A stretch of 64,000 nucleotides of DNA, taken from positions 682,001 to 746,000 of the forward strand of contig JAUXVD010000008.1 of the NCBI GenBank assembly GCA_030684575.1, given 5' to 3'. Position 1 is the stretch's first letter; each line of letters opens with the position of its first letter. The notes under the pieces are model-generated. The model ran no database searches and was not told where the DNA came from. It saw only the letters and a program-made list of their open reading frames with translations. The stretch comes from Nitrospirota bacterium. Its GTDB lineage: Bacteria > Nitrospirota > Nitrospiria > Nitrospirales > Nitrospiraceae. This document shows positions 8,470 to 16,520 of this stretch, in pieces. The translations under genes were made by a program, and so were the position numbers.

Positions 8470-9261
8470 ATGAAGATCCATCGAATTCATGCGTTGGTGG
8501 CGAGGTATTTGTACCTGTATCGGCGCAGCTTGCCGCGCATGATGGAAATTTTCTATTGGCCGTTTCTTGACCTGGTCATCTGGGGGTTCATTACGGTCTA
8601 TCTCATGAAGTTCCAAGGAGAGATTCCTGGGGCGGTCACGTTCTTTTTGGGAGCCTTGATCCTCTGGGATGTGCTGTTTCGCGCGCAGCAGGGGATTACG
8701 ATTTCGTTTCTGGAAGAGATTTGGTCGAGAAATCTCATGAACTTGTTTGCCAGTCCGCTCAAGCCGAGCGAGTTCCTGGCCGCGACGATGGTGATGAGTA
8801 TCTTAAAGGTGGTCGCGGTGTCTGTGGTCATGGTCGTCTGTGCGGGTTTGTTCTACTCCTACAATATCTTTGTGATCGGGATGTGGCTCGTTCCGTTCGT
8901 GTTGAACCTCGTGATGACAGGATGGATTATCGGGGTGCTGACCACGGCCCTCATTATGCGGTTCGGCCAGGAAGCGGAAGTCTTAGCATGGAGCATGGTC
9001 TTCCTGTTCCAGCCCATCTCCTGCGTGTTCTATCCGATGGAGGTGCTTCCAGGTTGGCTGCAGGCCATTGCCTGGATGAACCCGGCTGCCCATGTCTTTG
9101 AAGGCATGCGCGCGGTGCTGAATGCCTCCGTCTCACCGATCGCCCATCTCGCATGGGCAACCGGCTTGAATCTGGTGCTTCTCGGTCTGGTCATTGCGGG
9201 GTTCCATTGGATGTTCGAGCTGTGCCGGGAACGGGGCCTGCTGGTACGTATTGGAGAGTGA
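8470..9261 (+). CDS. ABC-2 type transporter permease
   Basis: A 263-residue inner-membrane protein with about six hydrophobic helices and the ABC-2 layout: an N-terminal amphipathic stretch (RYLYLYRRSLPRMMEIFYWPFLDLVIWGF), a middle region ending EIWSRNLMNLFASPLKPSEF, and the C-terminal QPISCVFYPMEVLPGWLQ..AWMNPAAHVFEGMR, which is a strong ABC-2 signature. ATG 8470 is preferred over the in-frame ATG at 8428 because GGAAGAGG lies just upstream and the earlier start would add 14 polar residues reaching towards repeat B. Works with the ATPase at 7595-8323. Confidence 0.9.
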   Translation: MKIHRIHALVARYLYLYRRSLPRMMEIFYWPFLDLVIWGFITVYLMKFQGEIPGAVTFFLGALILWDVLFRAQQGITISFLEEIWSRNLMNLFASPLKPSEFLAATMVMSILKVVAVSVVMVVCAGLFYSYNIFVIGMWLVPFVLNLVMTGWIIGVLTTALIMRFGQEAEVLAWSMVFLFQPISCVFYPMEVLPGWLQAIAWMNPAAHVFEGMRAVLNASVSPIAHLAWATGLNLVLLGLVIAGFHWMFELCRERGLLVRIGE

Positions 9262-9519
9262 GAAGGCCATGGGGTTGCATCCTGCAAGGGAGCGGATTGC
9301 CATTTTTATGAGGGCTGTGCTAGCCTAGACCACCTTTTCGCAGGGGCCTGGCGGTGAGGTGGCGCGAAAGAAACAGGCCTGCAGCATCGATGTTGCCTTG
9401 CCCGAGAATCTCGTCGGAAGTCAGACCTAAGTCGCCACGTCCTTTGCGTCTTTGGCCCGCTCCTTCCCCCGTCCCTCGAGCCTAAGACAATATCATCATA
9501 CTCAAAGGAGGAACCCCAG

Positions 9520-9855
9520 ATGGGTTCAAAGATCTACGTCGGTGGGTTGCCCTATTCAGCGACCGAGCAGGAGTTGAGTGACCTGTTCGGGCGGCATGGT
9601 TCCGTCGCGTCAGCGCGGATCATTACGGATAAGTTTACGGGACAGTCACGAGGCTTCGGCTTCGTCGAGATGTCTTCTGATGGGGAAGCCCAGGCAGCCG
9701 TTGCCGCACTGAACGGTGCGGAAATGGGTGGCCGGACCTTAACCGTCAATGAAGCGCGTCCCCAGGAGCCCCGTACGGGCGGTGGCGGCGGATTTGGTGG
9801 CGGCGGTGGTGGTGGCCGAGGCGGTGCCGGCGGCGGCAAGCGCGATCGCTACTAA
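9520..9855 (+). CDS. RRM-domain RNA-binding protein with glycine-rich tail
   Basis: A small cytoplasmic RNA-binding protein (111 residues). The RNA-recognition motif covers residues 1-80 with RNP2 (KIYVGGLPYS) and RNP1 (SRGFGFVEM). The tail from about residue 85 is almost only glycine with a few arginines and ends KRDRY, like cold-induced RNA-binding proteins of cyanobacteria and plants. A strong ribosome site AAAGGAGG is at 9504-9511 and an intrinsic terminator follows. Monocistronic; such proteins are often cold or stress regulated, but nothing here proves that. Confidence 0.92.
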   Translation: MGSKIYVGGLPYSATEQELSDLFGRHGSVASARIITDKFTGQSRGFGFVEMSSDGEAQAAVAALNGAEMGGRTLTVNEARPQEPRTGGGGGFGGGGGGGRGGAGGGKRDRY

Positions 9856-9875
9856 TCTATCTCGCGAATCGCATT

Positions 9876-9913
9876 GGGGGCTGTTATCGTTGAGATAGCA
9901 GCCCCTTTTTTTT
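9876..9913 (+). terminator. Intrinsic terminator after the RRM gene
   Basis: GGGGGCTGTTATC (9876-9888) pairs with GATAGCAGCCCC (9893-9904), followed by nine T residues. Confidence 0.9.
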
Positions 9914-10002
9914 CAGCCTGGCTGACGAGTCAATCGAATGACAATGTGCGATATGATGGCGACTCTGGACGCTGTCCGATCATGTTGTTCAGGAGGAATG
10001 TG

Positions 10003-10677
10003 GTGTCTTTTCAGGGAGCAACAATACCAAGGTCCACATCGTTAGCTGATTTATCGTCATTTTCATTTCACAAGAATCCCGTTCTCGTCGTGGAAAACTT
10101 TTGGTCGTCGGACGAACGGAAGTTCTTCCGTGAGGGCATGCATGAGGCGGCCTGGAAGAGTTTGGCGGATCTGCCGAAGGTCAGAGAAGATTTCCCGAAT
10201 TCGGGAAACTGGGCGAAGGCGGAAATCGCCAGGGCCCAGGGTCAGCGTTTGCTTTCGCGATTACAGTTGCCCTGCATTCAGGACTACATGGAGTCCTTCC
10301 AGAATATCACCGGCCGGCATGTGGGATTTAGCTATTACTCCTACGCGGCTGGCGATTGCCTGCTGACGCATGACGATACCGATCAAGGGTATGAGATGCA
10401 GGGCGGGACGGCACCCAAGCGCCGTATCGCCCTGGTGAGCTATTTTCATGACGAGTGGAAGTCGGATTGGGGCGGGGAACTCATTATCTATGCGAATCGG
10501 AAGGCGCATGATTCCGATCAGCCGGAGCTTGAGGTGGCTCATTGTATCGAGCCTCGTCCAGGTTCGCTTGTGATGTTTACGGTTCCCCGTTTCCACCGAG
10601 TATGCCGGGTGGATCAAGTCGCGGGCGATCAGCGGCGGCTTTCAATCGCCGGATGGTTCATGACGGAACATCCGTAG
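10003..10677 (+). CDS. 2-oxoglutarate/Fe(II)-dependent oxygenase (prolyl 4-hydroxylase-like)
   Basis: A 224-residue enzyme of the double-stranded beta-helix fold. The iron ligands are likely His123 and Asp125 (LTHDDTD) and His198 (PRFHRVCRV); the 2-oxoglutarate-binding arginine would be in QRRLSIAGWF about ten residues later. GGELIIY is the usual strand between them. GTG 10003 is chosen because AGGAGG lies at 9991-9996; the open frame extends upstream through the previous gene's terminator, which cannot be coding. The family hydroxylates prolyl or other side chains in proteins, or small substrates. It stands alone between two terminators. Confidence 0.85.
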   Translation: MSFQGATIPRSTSLADLSSFSFHKNPVLVVENFWSSDERKFFREGMHEAAWKSLADLPKVREDFPNSGNWAKAEIARAQGQRLLSRLQLPCIQDYMESFQNITGRHVGFSYYSYAAGDCLLTHDDTDQGYEMQGGTAPKRRIALVSYFHDEWKSDWGGELIIYANRKAHDSDQPELEVAHCIEPRPGSLVMFTVPRFHRVCRVDQVAGDQRRLSIAGWFMTEHP

Positions 10678-10700
10678 GTTTCGCCACATATGAAAATTAA

Positions 10701-10736
10701 TGGGGGCTGCCATATTCCAATGGCAGCCCCCATTTT
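10701..10736. terminator. Bidirectional intrinsic terminator
   Basis: TGGGGGCTGCCAT (10701-10713) pairs with ATGGCAGCCCCCA (10720-10732). A T-rich tail follows on the plus strand and an A-rich stretch (GAAAATTAA) precedes it, so it can serve both the oxygenase gene and the converging receiver gene. Confidence 0.88.
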
Positions 10737-10771
10737 CATGCATGAGGTGAGAGAGGATCTGTCTAGTACGG

Positions 10772-11287
10772 TTAGCCGACCCACTCGTCAGAGGGCCGCG
10801 CAAGTCCGGGAGGTTTTTCCGTCAGACTTTCGATCAAAGGCGCCGGTGCGTGAAGCGTTTGATTCACAAGTGAGACCAGGGTTTGGGGCTCAAACGGCTT
10901 GGGAATAAACGGGAGGGTTTCCCGGCGTATTCCATAGCCTGCCAGTTCCTGTTCGACATTGCCGGACATGAGGATGACTCGCAGACCTTTTCGTATGCGG
11001 ATTGCGCGGACGGCCAGTTCGTGGCCATGTACGTGGGGGAATTGATTGGTGCTTGAAGCCAATTGAAAGCCCGGAGGAGGCAGGACCAGGTCTGTGAGCA
11101 ACAGATCGATCGGCCCTTCGTGCTGCGTGCAGAGTTTGAGCGCGTCCGAACTGCCGTCGGCATGGAGGACCGTGAAGCCGGCCTCTTCCAGAATCCTCTT
11201 GCAGAGTTTCGTGAGAGCCAAGTCGTCATCGACCACCAGGATGGTCGGGGATGCGGATAGCGTCTCGATGGGTGGCTGCTCTGACAT
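10772..11287 (-). CDS. Stand-alone response-regulator receiver protein
   Basis: A 171-residue receiver-domain protein with no output domain. The acidic pocket is VVDDD (residues about 18-22), the phosphorylation site is Asp66 (LLLTDLVLP), the conserved Ser is in VILMSGN, and the lysine is in FIPKPF. Between beta-3 and helix-3 there is an extra segment of about 15 residues (PPGFQLASSTNQFPHVHG) where normal receivers have only a short loop. A poorly ordered tail follows the domain. No partner histidine kinase is adjacent. It converges on the oxygenase gene. Confidence 0.88.
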   Translation of the reverse strand: MSEQPPIETLSASPTILVVDDDLALTKLCKRILEEAGFTVLHADGSSDALKLCTQHEGPIDLLLTDLVLPPPGFQLASSTNQFPHVHGHELAVRAIRIRKGLRVILMSGNVEQELAGYGIRRETLPFIPKPFEPQTLVSLVNQTLHAPAPLIESLTEKPPGLARPSDEWVG

Positions 11288-11398
11288 AGTGGGTTGCCCT
11301 TATCTACAGCATAGTGCTGGTCCGAACCCATGGCGAGAGAATATTCGGTTTGTACAACGCTAGCGTAGAAGGGGCCGCCAGGGTTTCTCGCGGTGCGG

Positions 11399-12847
11399 CT
11401 ACTCTCGAGCAGATCGGGCCTTGAGCGCATCGAGCCGCTTCTTCTCCAGGCTCACATGCAGGGATTTCTCCTGCGTGACGATCACGGCGCCCGGCGCCTG
11501 GCCCTTCGCTTTCTTGACCCACTTGCGCCTGGTATAGATCACATCGCCTTTGCCGCTTTTCTTGAGATCGCTATAGAGCAGGGCCAGCGTGGCTGCGTCG
11601 CGTATCGTCTCGGGCGGTGGATCGCTTCCTTTTTCCAGCCGCACCACGACGTGAGAACCGGGGGTGCCGCGAGCATGGAACCAGAGGTCGTCGCTCTTGG
11701 CGAGGCCGAACGTCAGCTCGTCGTTCTCTCTGGCGTTTTTCCCGACATAGATCGCCAATCCGTCTGACGAGGTGAAGCGCCGGAACGGACCCTGCCGCGG
11801 TTCCTGCTTGCCTTTGGCCCCTCCAGTCCGCGAAGGAGTCCTGGTTCGCATAGTTGGGCGCGCGGTCTCGGGTGGCTGCCAGATTCCCTGTTCGATGGCG
11901 GTTAATTCTCCTTGTAGCGCCTCCAGCTCTTGTTCTCCCACCGTGATCCGCGGGTGGAGCTCTCGCTGTGCAGCCAGGTGCTTTCGATGTTTGCGGAAGT
12001 AGTCGTCCATATTGCCCTGGGGAGTTTTGGTCTGGTCCAGCGGGATCGTCAGGTTGGGGAGGGCCTCATCGAAATAATCCACCACGCTCACGTCGGTCTG
12101 GCCCCTGCGGATCGTACCCAGGTTCGCTTTGAGGAGTTCGCCGTAGCGGTCGTACGTCTTGTACTTCTCGGCTTTTGCGAGGTCTTCGTGCCAGGCCTCA
12201 ATGCGGCGGCGGAGTTTCTTGATGGATTTTTTAAGTATCCCTGCCCGGGCCTGTCGCACGGTCCCGACGGCGGAGGTTGCTTCGGCTTTGCGGTAATGGG
12301 CGTCGATGGCAGCCGAGAGGGGGAATGGCGATTTTTGGGTGCCCTGGCTGAATCGGTCGAGATCGGCTGCCTGCCGATCCCCTTGAGGGAGAGCAGGTAG
12401 AGCATAGGCCTGTCCCACAAGGTTCTTCACCCCGTTCAGGTCTCGACGGATGAGGCCTGCGTCATCGAGTACGAGGAGATTCGCCGTCTTTCCTGTCAGT
12501 TCGGCGACCAGGGTGCAGGGACCTTCCTTAGCGCTCCATGCCAGTTGAACGATCCGGTCACCGGGGATCTGCTCGATTCCGTCGATGCGTGCGCCTTGGA
12601 GATGGGCACGGAGAAATTGACAGAAGGGGGGAGGCGTCGGTGGATTCTGAAAGGCTTCAGTGGAGAAGTGGAGACGGGCGCTGTCAGGGTGGCAAGAGAT
12701 GAGGAGTCGATGCGTCCGTCCAGGCGCACGAATTTCCAGCACCAGCGTCCGATCGGTCGGCTGGTAAATCTTTTGAATCCACCCTCCAGCTAAGGCTGGA
12801 GCCAGCTCACTCACCACCTTGGCAATTTCTGTCGACGTCAAGGCCAC
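11399..12847 (-). CDS. rqcH: NFACT-family ribosome quality control protein RqcH
   Basis: Homologue of bacterial RqcH (formerly called fibronectin-binding protein A) and eukaryotic NEMF/Rqc2, which tag stalled nascent chains on the 50S subunit. Seen in order: the NFACT-N domain from residue 1 (TSTEIAKVVSELAPALAGGWIQKIYQP), a long charged coiled-coil middle (about residues 195-330), and the C-terminal NFACT-R domain (FTSSDGLAIYVGKNARENDELTF, DDLWFHARGTPGSHVVVR, and a basic end VIYTRRKWVKKAKGQAPGAV). It starts at GTG 12847. At 482 residues it is slightly shorter than Bacillus RqcH (about 570). It is transcribed towards the receiver gene 112 bases away. Confidence 0.9.
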   Translation of the reverse strand: MALTSTEIAKVVSELAPALAGGWIQKIYQPTDRTLVLEIRAPGRTHRLLISCHPDSARLHFSTEAFQNPPTPPPFCQFLRAHLQGARIDGIEQIPGDRIVQLAWSAKEGPCTLVAELTGKTANLLVLDDAGLIRRDLNGVKNLVGQAYALPALPQGDRQAADLDRFSQGTQKSPFPLSAAIDAHYRKAEATSAVGTVRQARAGILKKSIKKLRRRIEAWHEDLAKAEKYKTYDRYGELLKANLGTIRRGQTDVSVVDYFDEALPNLTIPLDQTKTPQGNMDDYFRKHRKHLAAQRELHPRITVGEQELEALQGELTAIEQGIWQPPETARPTMRTRTPSRTGGAKGKQEPRQGPFRRFTSSDGLAIYVGKNARENDELTFGLAKSDDLWFHARGTPGSHVVVRLEKGSDPPPETIRDAATLALLYSDLKKSGKGDVIYTRRKWVKKAKGQAPGAVIVTQEKSLHVSLEKKRLDALKARSARE

Positions 12848-13172
12848 GGTTCGTTTCCTGTCGCCGACCTATTCCAAGAGGGCGGCATAGAATTACATAT
12901 AGGAGAGAACGTTTTCAGTCGGAGCATCGTTGGGGCCTAGGTCATTCTTGCCACAGGGGACTAAATTGTCACATGTCAGAGCGGTTAAGACCGGATGCTG
13001 TTCGTCCGCACTCTACGATTCAGCGCGAAAACTCGCAAGCCGCAGGCGCGGCAGCCGTGGCATTGCGATTGCCTCTGTAGAATGCAAGCGGGTGGGTGCA
13101 GGCCTGCTACGCTTGAATGGGGAGTACGAGGGGCATTGTGGCGGTGAGCGTGAGTTGGCCAAGGAGGGTCTC
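12848..13172. other. Intergenic stretch without a recognised feature
   Basis: Divergent spacer between rqcH and the zinc-ribbon gene. One plus-strand frame is open from 12930, but the predicted peptide is rich in Arg, Ser and Cys and shows no protein-like pattern before ATG 13173. I saw no RNA gene or strong promoter. Confidence 0.4.
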
Positions 13173-13400
13173 ATGCAGTGCACCAGATGTGACGGTCTCA
13201 TGGTGGTCGATAGCCTGATCGACATGCAGGAAAGCAGTATGCCGATGTGGATGAAAGGATGGCGCTGTGTGTCCTGCGGGAACATCGTCGATCCGCTCAT
13301 TCTTCGGCATCGGATGATTCAGCAGGCGGGCGCCTCACGTTTGCTCGGAGCGGAAGTGGTCATGCCGCGGCTCCGTCACGCGCTGAAAGCGACGGGCTAA
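13173..13400 (+). CDS. Small zinc-ribbon protein
   Basis: A 75-residue protein with two CxxC knuckles, CTRC near the N-terminus and CVSC about 35 residues later, which together would bind one zinc ion. ATG 13173 is chosen for the AAGGAGGG site at 13161-13168; the longer open frame upstream looks non-coding. The middle (MPMWMKGWRCVSCGNIVDPLIL) resembles small zinc ribbons common in delta-proteobacteria and Nitrospira. Role unknown; nucleic-acid binding or regulation is a guess. Confidence 0.75.
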   Translation: MQCTRCDGLMVVDSLIDMQESSMPMWMKGWRCVSCGNIVDPLILRHRMIQQAGASRLLGAEVVMPRLRHALKATG

Positions 13401-13597
13401 CGGCGGATTCATCTCGCAGCCAGGCGCAATTAGCGCGACCATTGTTTCGTCATGTCGGTGTGTCCGCTCTGGCTCCGCCGGTATTTCATCGAGTCTGTTG
13501 TTTCCTCCCTATCTGCCGAACAAAATTCCGCCCATTCTTGCAGCGCGCTCGTTCCTCCGGTACAGTCTGGCTCCTTTACCCCGGAGCCTGTGCCCCC

Positions 13598-15163
13598 ATG
13601 CCGTTACTTGATGTGTCCCTGCTGGTTCGCCTGCAAGCAGAATTTCGCCTGTCGATGAAGCGCCTCCTGAACGATCTGTGCCTGGATTTGGAAAATCAAT
13701 ATGCAGACGTGGCGAAATCGTTGGCCTTGCCGGTGGCCTACTTTCGGTTTCTTGGTCGAGCGCTTGAGCGGGATGCCTATGCGCAAGGGAAAGTCGTCGG
13801 CTGGATTGAAGCGTTGAACGATCTGGTGTATTTCATCGATTTGCTGCAACAAATTCGAGAGGAGTCCCACCCGCGTGAGTTTGCGGCGCAATTATTTACC
13901 GAGTGCCAAGAGAAGTTTTTCGAGAACAGTTATTTGGACGAGCTCTTTCCCCGTGGGCTCTCTCAGTCCTCAGGGCTTGAGCGGCGACTCGCCAAATTGT
14001 GCGCCCGCCTCACGCAGGAGCTGACACAGGAATCGCTCGGTCTCGTGCCGGGTCTTCCGATGTTGTGGTGCGCCTCTCAGAAGATTCCGTCCTGGGCCGT
14101 AGAGGTTCAGCTCGGCGACAACGTCGAACGGGCGGAACGGTTGGGCACGATGGCCATGGGGATGGATGGTACGACCTATGAAGCGCCCCCTTCGGTGAAG
14201 CGAGCCCTCAAGAAAACATCTGGCCAGGCCATGCTGTTGATTCGAGCCCAGGAGCTGTTCATCAAGATCGACCGAATGGTGACACCTCTCTGCACGATGA
14301 AAGGCCATCGTTTGGAATGGAGTTGGACGCACCGCCCTCCGGTCGTGGCCATGGAGACCCCAGCCGGGTCCATCACCGTCGGGCCGACGCTCGTCTATGG
14401 GAAAGACCGCCAGCCGAAGACGGTGGCGGCGACCTCAGCGGCTCAAGTGAAACGCATCAACCAGGCCTGGACCGTCATTCAAGCCGCCTGGCCGGAAGGG
14501 CATGAAGTCCTTGCGCTGTTAACTGATCGAATCGTGCCGCTCAAGGCCAAAGGCGTTGTGAGTTTCAGCTATCGGCATAGGCCTGGCCTGTCGTTTATCA
14601 ACTGCTTCGACCGGGACAACCTCGACTTGATCGACGATGTGATCCATGAAAACAGCCATCATCACCTGAATCTCTTGTTGCGTAAATACGTCATGTTTCA
14701 TGGCGATCGCAATCAACAAGTATTTTATTCCCCTTGGCGCTGCAGCCTGCGTCCGCTCAGGGGTATTCTCCATGCAACCTTCACGTTTACGATGGGCGCG
14801 ATGCTCTTCGAGCGGCTCTCAACCTGGGCATCGGGGGTGGGTGGATCGACAAGATGGAAGCGGGCAGGCCTCACGCCGAAGGATCTGCTGCGAGCCAGGT
14901 TTCGCTGTCTCGAAGAAGTGGAATCGGTCCGCTACTCGATCCATGATTTGGAATATGCCAGCTGGCATCTCAAGTGGCTCACCGGCTCAGGCAAGAAGCT
15001 GGTCAAGCAGTTGGCCGAAACCATCGAGCAGGTCGAGCAGAACATCGAGCCACACAGAAAAGCCGTCCTCACCTCCAAGTTCGGCCCAGCCCTCCGCAAG
15101 CATGTAAAGGAGCTTCAACAAGCCAGGGAAACTTACGGGCCAGTGCGACTGGGGGAGGTCTAG
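13598..15163 (+). CDS. HEXXH-domain protein (possible peptide hydroxylase-type metalloenzyme)
   Basis: A 521-residue cytoplasmic protein. The C-terminal half holds IDDVIHENSHHHLNLLL with HEXXH at 350-354, followed by YSPWRCSLRPLRGILHATFTFTMGAMLFE. The pattern HExxH...PWR..xRPLrGxLH is, to my knowledge, that of the HEXXH motif domain (TIGR04267-type) found in peptide-modifying gene clusters and recently regarded as iron/2-oxoglutarate enzymes. ATG 13598 starts the homologous part; the frame is open from 13247 but the upstream peptide overlaps the zinc-ribbon gene in another frame and looks random. No obvious precursor peptide or radical-SAM gene is nearby. Fragments like its 3' end occur twice downstream. 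Confidence 0.7.
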   Translation: MPLLDVSLLVRLQAEFRLSMKRLLNDLCLDLENQYADVAKSLALPVAYFRFLGRALERDAYAQGKVVGWIEALNDLVYFIDLLQQIREESHPREFAAQLFTECQEKFFENSYLDELFPRGLSQSSGLERRLAKLCARLTQELTQESLGLVPGLPMLWCASQKIPSWAVEVQLGDNVERAERLGTMAMGMDGTTYEAPPSVKRALKKTSGQAMLLIRAQELFIKIDRMVTPLCTMKGHRLEWSWTHRPPVVAMETPAGSITVGPTLVYGKDRQPKTVAATSAAQVKRINQAWTVIQAAWPEGHEVLALLTDRIVPLKAKGVVSFSYRHRPGLSFINCFDRDNLDLIDDVIHENSHHHLNLLLRKYVMFHGDRNQQVFYSPWRCSLRPLRGILHATFTFTMGAMLFERLSTWASGVGGSTRWKRAGLTPKDLLRARFRCLEEVESVRYSIHDLEYASWHLKWLTGSGKKLVKQLAETIEQVEQNIEPHRKAVLTSKFGPALRKHVKELQQARETYGPVRLGEV

Positions 15164-15289
15164 CGGGATGCTGAAAAAGTCCGCCAGCGGCGTTCTCAGT
15201 CCTGCGTCTCCTTGCGACGTACCCTCCGGGTACGCCTCAGTCGCCCCACTCCCTGCGGCCTTGCTGGACGGCCTTTTTGAGCATCCCGC
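15163..15289 (+). repeat. Palindromic dispersed repeat A, full copy
   Basis: About 127 bp with inverted ends: GCGGGATGCTGAAAAAGTCC at the left and GGCCTTTTTGAGCATCCCGC at the right (complement differs at a few bases). The middle holds a second palindrome around 15219-15245 (GCGACGTACCC TCC GGGTACGCC). It starts on the last base of the HEXXH gene stop codon. Related copies: 7503-7577 and 27251-27376. Confidence 0.8.
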
Positions 15290-15433
15290 GAAAACAGTTC
15301 TCTACTATGCCACCCGTGTGGGCTAGTGAGGTTTTCGTACATCGCAATAGATTTCCTGTGCTATGGAAGCCGCGCAGGTTGTGTCTGACAGGAAACTCGG
15401 CTATTCTTAAAGGCATGCTCGGAGGCAGTAATC

Positions 15434-15691
15434 TTGAGTAAGCTGCGGCAGACCAAAGAAGGATTATTGATTCCCTCTTCCCTGTTGAGGGGGTTGACCG
15501 GACTCGTTTCTGTCCAGCGGCAGGGGAATGTGCTGCTCATCGAGTCTGAACGGCGACGGACGGCTCGACGCCGTGCGGCTCGCATGGTTCAGCGCCTGAG
15601 ACAGGCTGCAAAAGAATCAGGGGCGCTCACACCAGCAAAGATAGCCCGCGAAGTAGCGGCGGTACGACGGAAACGTGCGGGTCATCGTTGA
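15434..15691 (+). CDS. Antitoxin-like protein paired with PIN toxin
   Basis: An 85-residue protein starting at TTG 15434 with GGAGG at 15424-15428 region upstream. The first 40 residues (KLRQTKEGLLIPSSLLRGLTGLVSVQRQGNVLLIES) resemble the AbrB/SpoVT swapped-hairpin DNA-binding fold of many antitoxins, and the rest is an Arg/Ala-rich helix that could wrap the toxin. The stop overlaps the start of the PIN gene by 17 bases, the usual layout of toxin-antitoxin operons in which the antitoxin is first and autoregulates. Fold assignment is by pattern only. Confidence 0.75.
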   Translation: MSKLRQTKEGLLIPSSLLRGLTGLVSVQRQGNVLLIESERRRTARRRAARMVQRLRQAAKESGALTPAKIAREVAAVRRKRAGHR

Positions 15692-16091
15692 TACCAACAT
15701 CATTGTCTCCGGCCTCATTTCACCTACGGGTCCACCCGGAAAAATTGTAGACGCCTTGCTGCAAGGCTTCTTAGTACCAGTGATGAGTCCAGCCACGCTG
15801 GCTGAACTCGAAGCGGTGCTGATGCGGCCTCGTCTTCGAACGTTGTTCGAGCGTGCCGGAGTCGAGGCGACGGAGTTCTTAACTGAATTCCGAGAGCTTG
15901 CCGAAATCATTGAGCCAGACCCTACCGACATTCCTGTTCGTGATGAAAACGACCGGATCTTTCTGGCGTTGGCTGCGACGCGTCCTCCCGTGGAGTTTCT
16001 CATCACTGGCGATCGAGACTTTGAACGGAGGCACTACGCCGACGTGCCAGTGATCTCGCCAGCCCTGTTCGTCAAGACGAGCTTGCCCTAA
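15675..16091 (+). CDS. PIN-domain ribonuclease toxin
   Basis: A 138-residue PIN nuclease, probably the toxin of a VapBC-like pair, cutting RNA in the cytoplasm when the antitoxin is lost. The acidic active-site positions are visible: VIVDTNI (Asp near residue 6), a Glu in LAELEAVL, and PVRDENDRIFLALA (Asp pair), with LITGDRDF near the end. This matches the PIN_3/COG1569 group. It starts at GTG 15675 inside the antitoxin gene. Eight bases after its stop lies a short sequence like the 3' end of the HEXXH gene. Confidence 0.87.
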   Translation: MRVIVDTNIIVSGLISPTGPPGKIVDALLQGFLVPVMSPATLAELEAVLMRPRLRTLFERAGVEATEFLTEFRELAEIIEPDPTDIPVRDENDRIFLALAATRPPVEFLITGDRDFERRHYADVPVISPALFVKTSLP

Positions 16092-16098
16092 CGCGCTA

Positions 16099-16122
16099 GA
16101 CCTATGGGCCAGTGCGGCTGGG
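16099..16122 (+). repeat. Fragment matching the 3' end of the HEXXH gene (copy B)
   Basis: GACCTATGGGCCAGTGCGGC and the next four bases match 15130-15153 (ACTTACGGGCCAGTGCGACT...) with only three or four differences. It lies just after the PIN toxin stop codon. Confidence 0.6.
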
Positions 16123-16141
16123 CAATAGTAATGAGAGAGGT

Positions 16142-16339
16142 TCACGAGAGGCGGCGATAGAGCTCGGCGTTCTTTTCTAGTGCCCGCTTGGCCGCGGCAT
16201 GGAAGACGTCATTTGGCTGGCCGATAAAGTCGCAGACGCTAAGCCTCACAATCTGCTCCACGGTCAGGCCCTCGCGTTTGCTCAACTCTTCCAGCCGCCG
16301 CATTTCTTCATCTGAGAGGGAGATCGTGAGCGTTGCCAT
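16142..16339 (-). CDS. Orphan ribbon-helix-helix antitoxin-like protein
   Basis: A 65-residue protein starting at ATG 16339 (ATLTISLSDEEMRRLEELSKREGLTVEQIVRLSVCDFI). This is the beta-strand plus two-helix pattern of Arc/MetJ-type DNA-binding antitoxins. The C-terminal part (VFHAAAKRALEKNAELYRRLS) would be the toxin-binding tail. A longer frame to 16453 exists but its extra N-terminus has no support. No toxin gene follows on the minus strand: after the stop come the converging PIN toxin gene and copy B of the repeated gene end. It may be a remnant of a lost toxin-antitoxin pair. Confidence 0.7.
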   Translation of the reverse strand: MATLTISLSDEEMRRLEELSKREGLTVEQIVRLSVCDFIGQPNDVFHAAAKRALEKNAELYRRLS

Positions 16340-16432
16340 GATCGGCACCTTTGAGTAGGATGCTGCGTCTCGTAATGCGGTCAGTATAAGTGAAAGAACT
16401 TGTGAGGGCAAACCCTTGAACCCGCCCGCCTC

Positions 16433-16492
16433 TATGTGAAGGAACTCCAGCAAGCTTGCCAGACTTACAGGCCGGTACGACTCAAGAAAGCC
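16433..16492 (+). pseudogene. Fragment of the HEXXH gene 3' end (copy C)
   Basis: In frame this reads YVKELQQACQTYRPVRLKKA, against HVKELQQARETYGPVRLGEV at the end of the HEXXH protein (15101-15160). It has no start codon or body. It lies between the orphan antitoxin and the next minus-strand gene. Confidence 0.65.
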
Positions 16493-16520
16493 GAGTTGGT
16501 ACGATAGAACGTTTCGTCGG

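Noticed and set aside
12930-13172. N-terminal extension of the zinc-ribbon protein
   Set aside because: The peptide is low-complexity Arg/Ser with no conserved look; a strong ribosome site marks ATG 13173.
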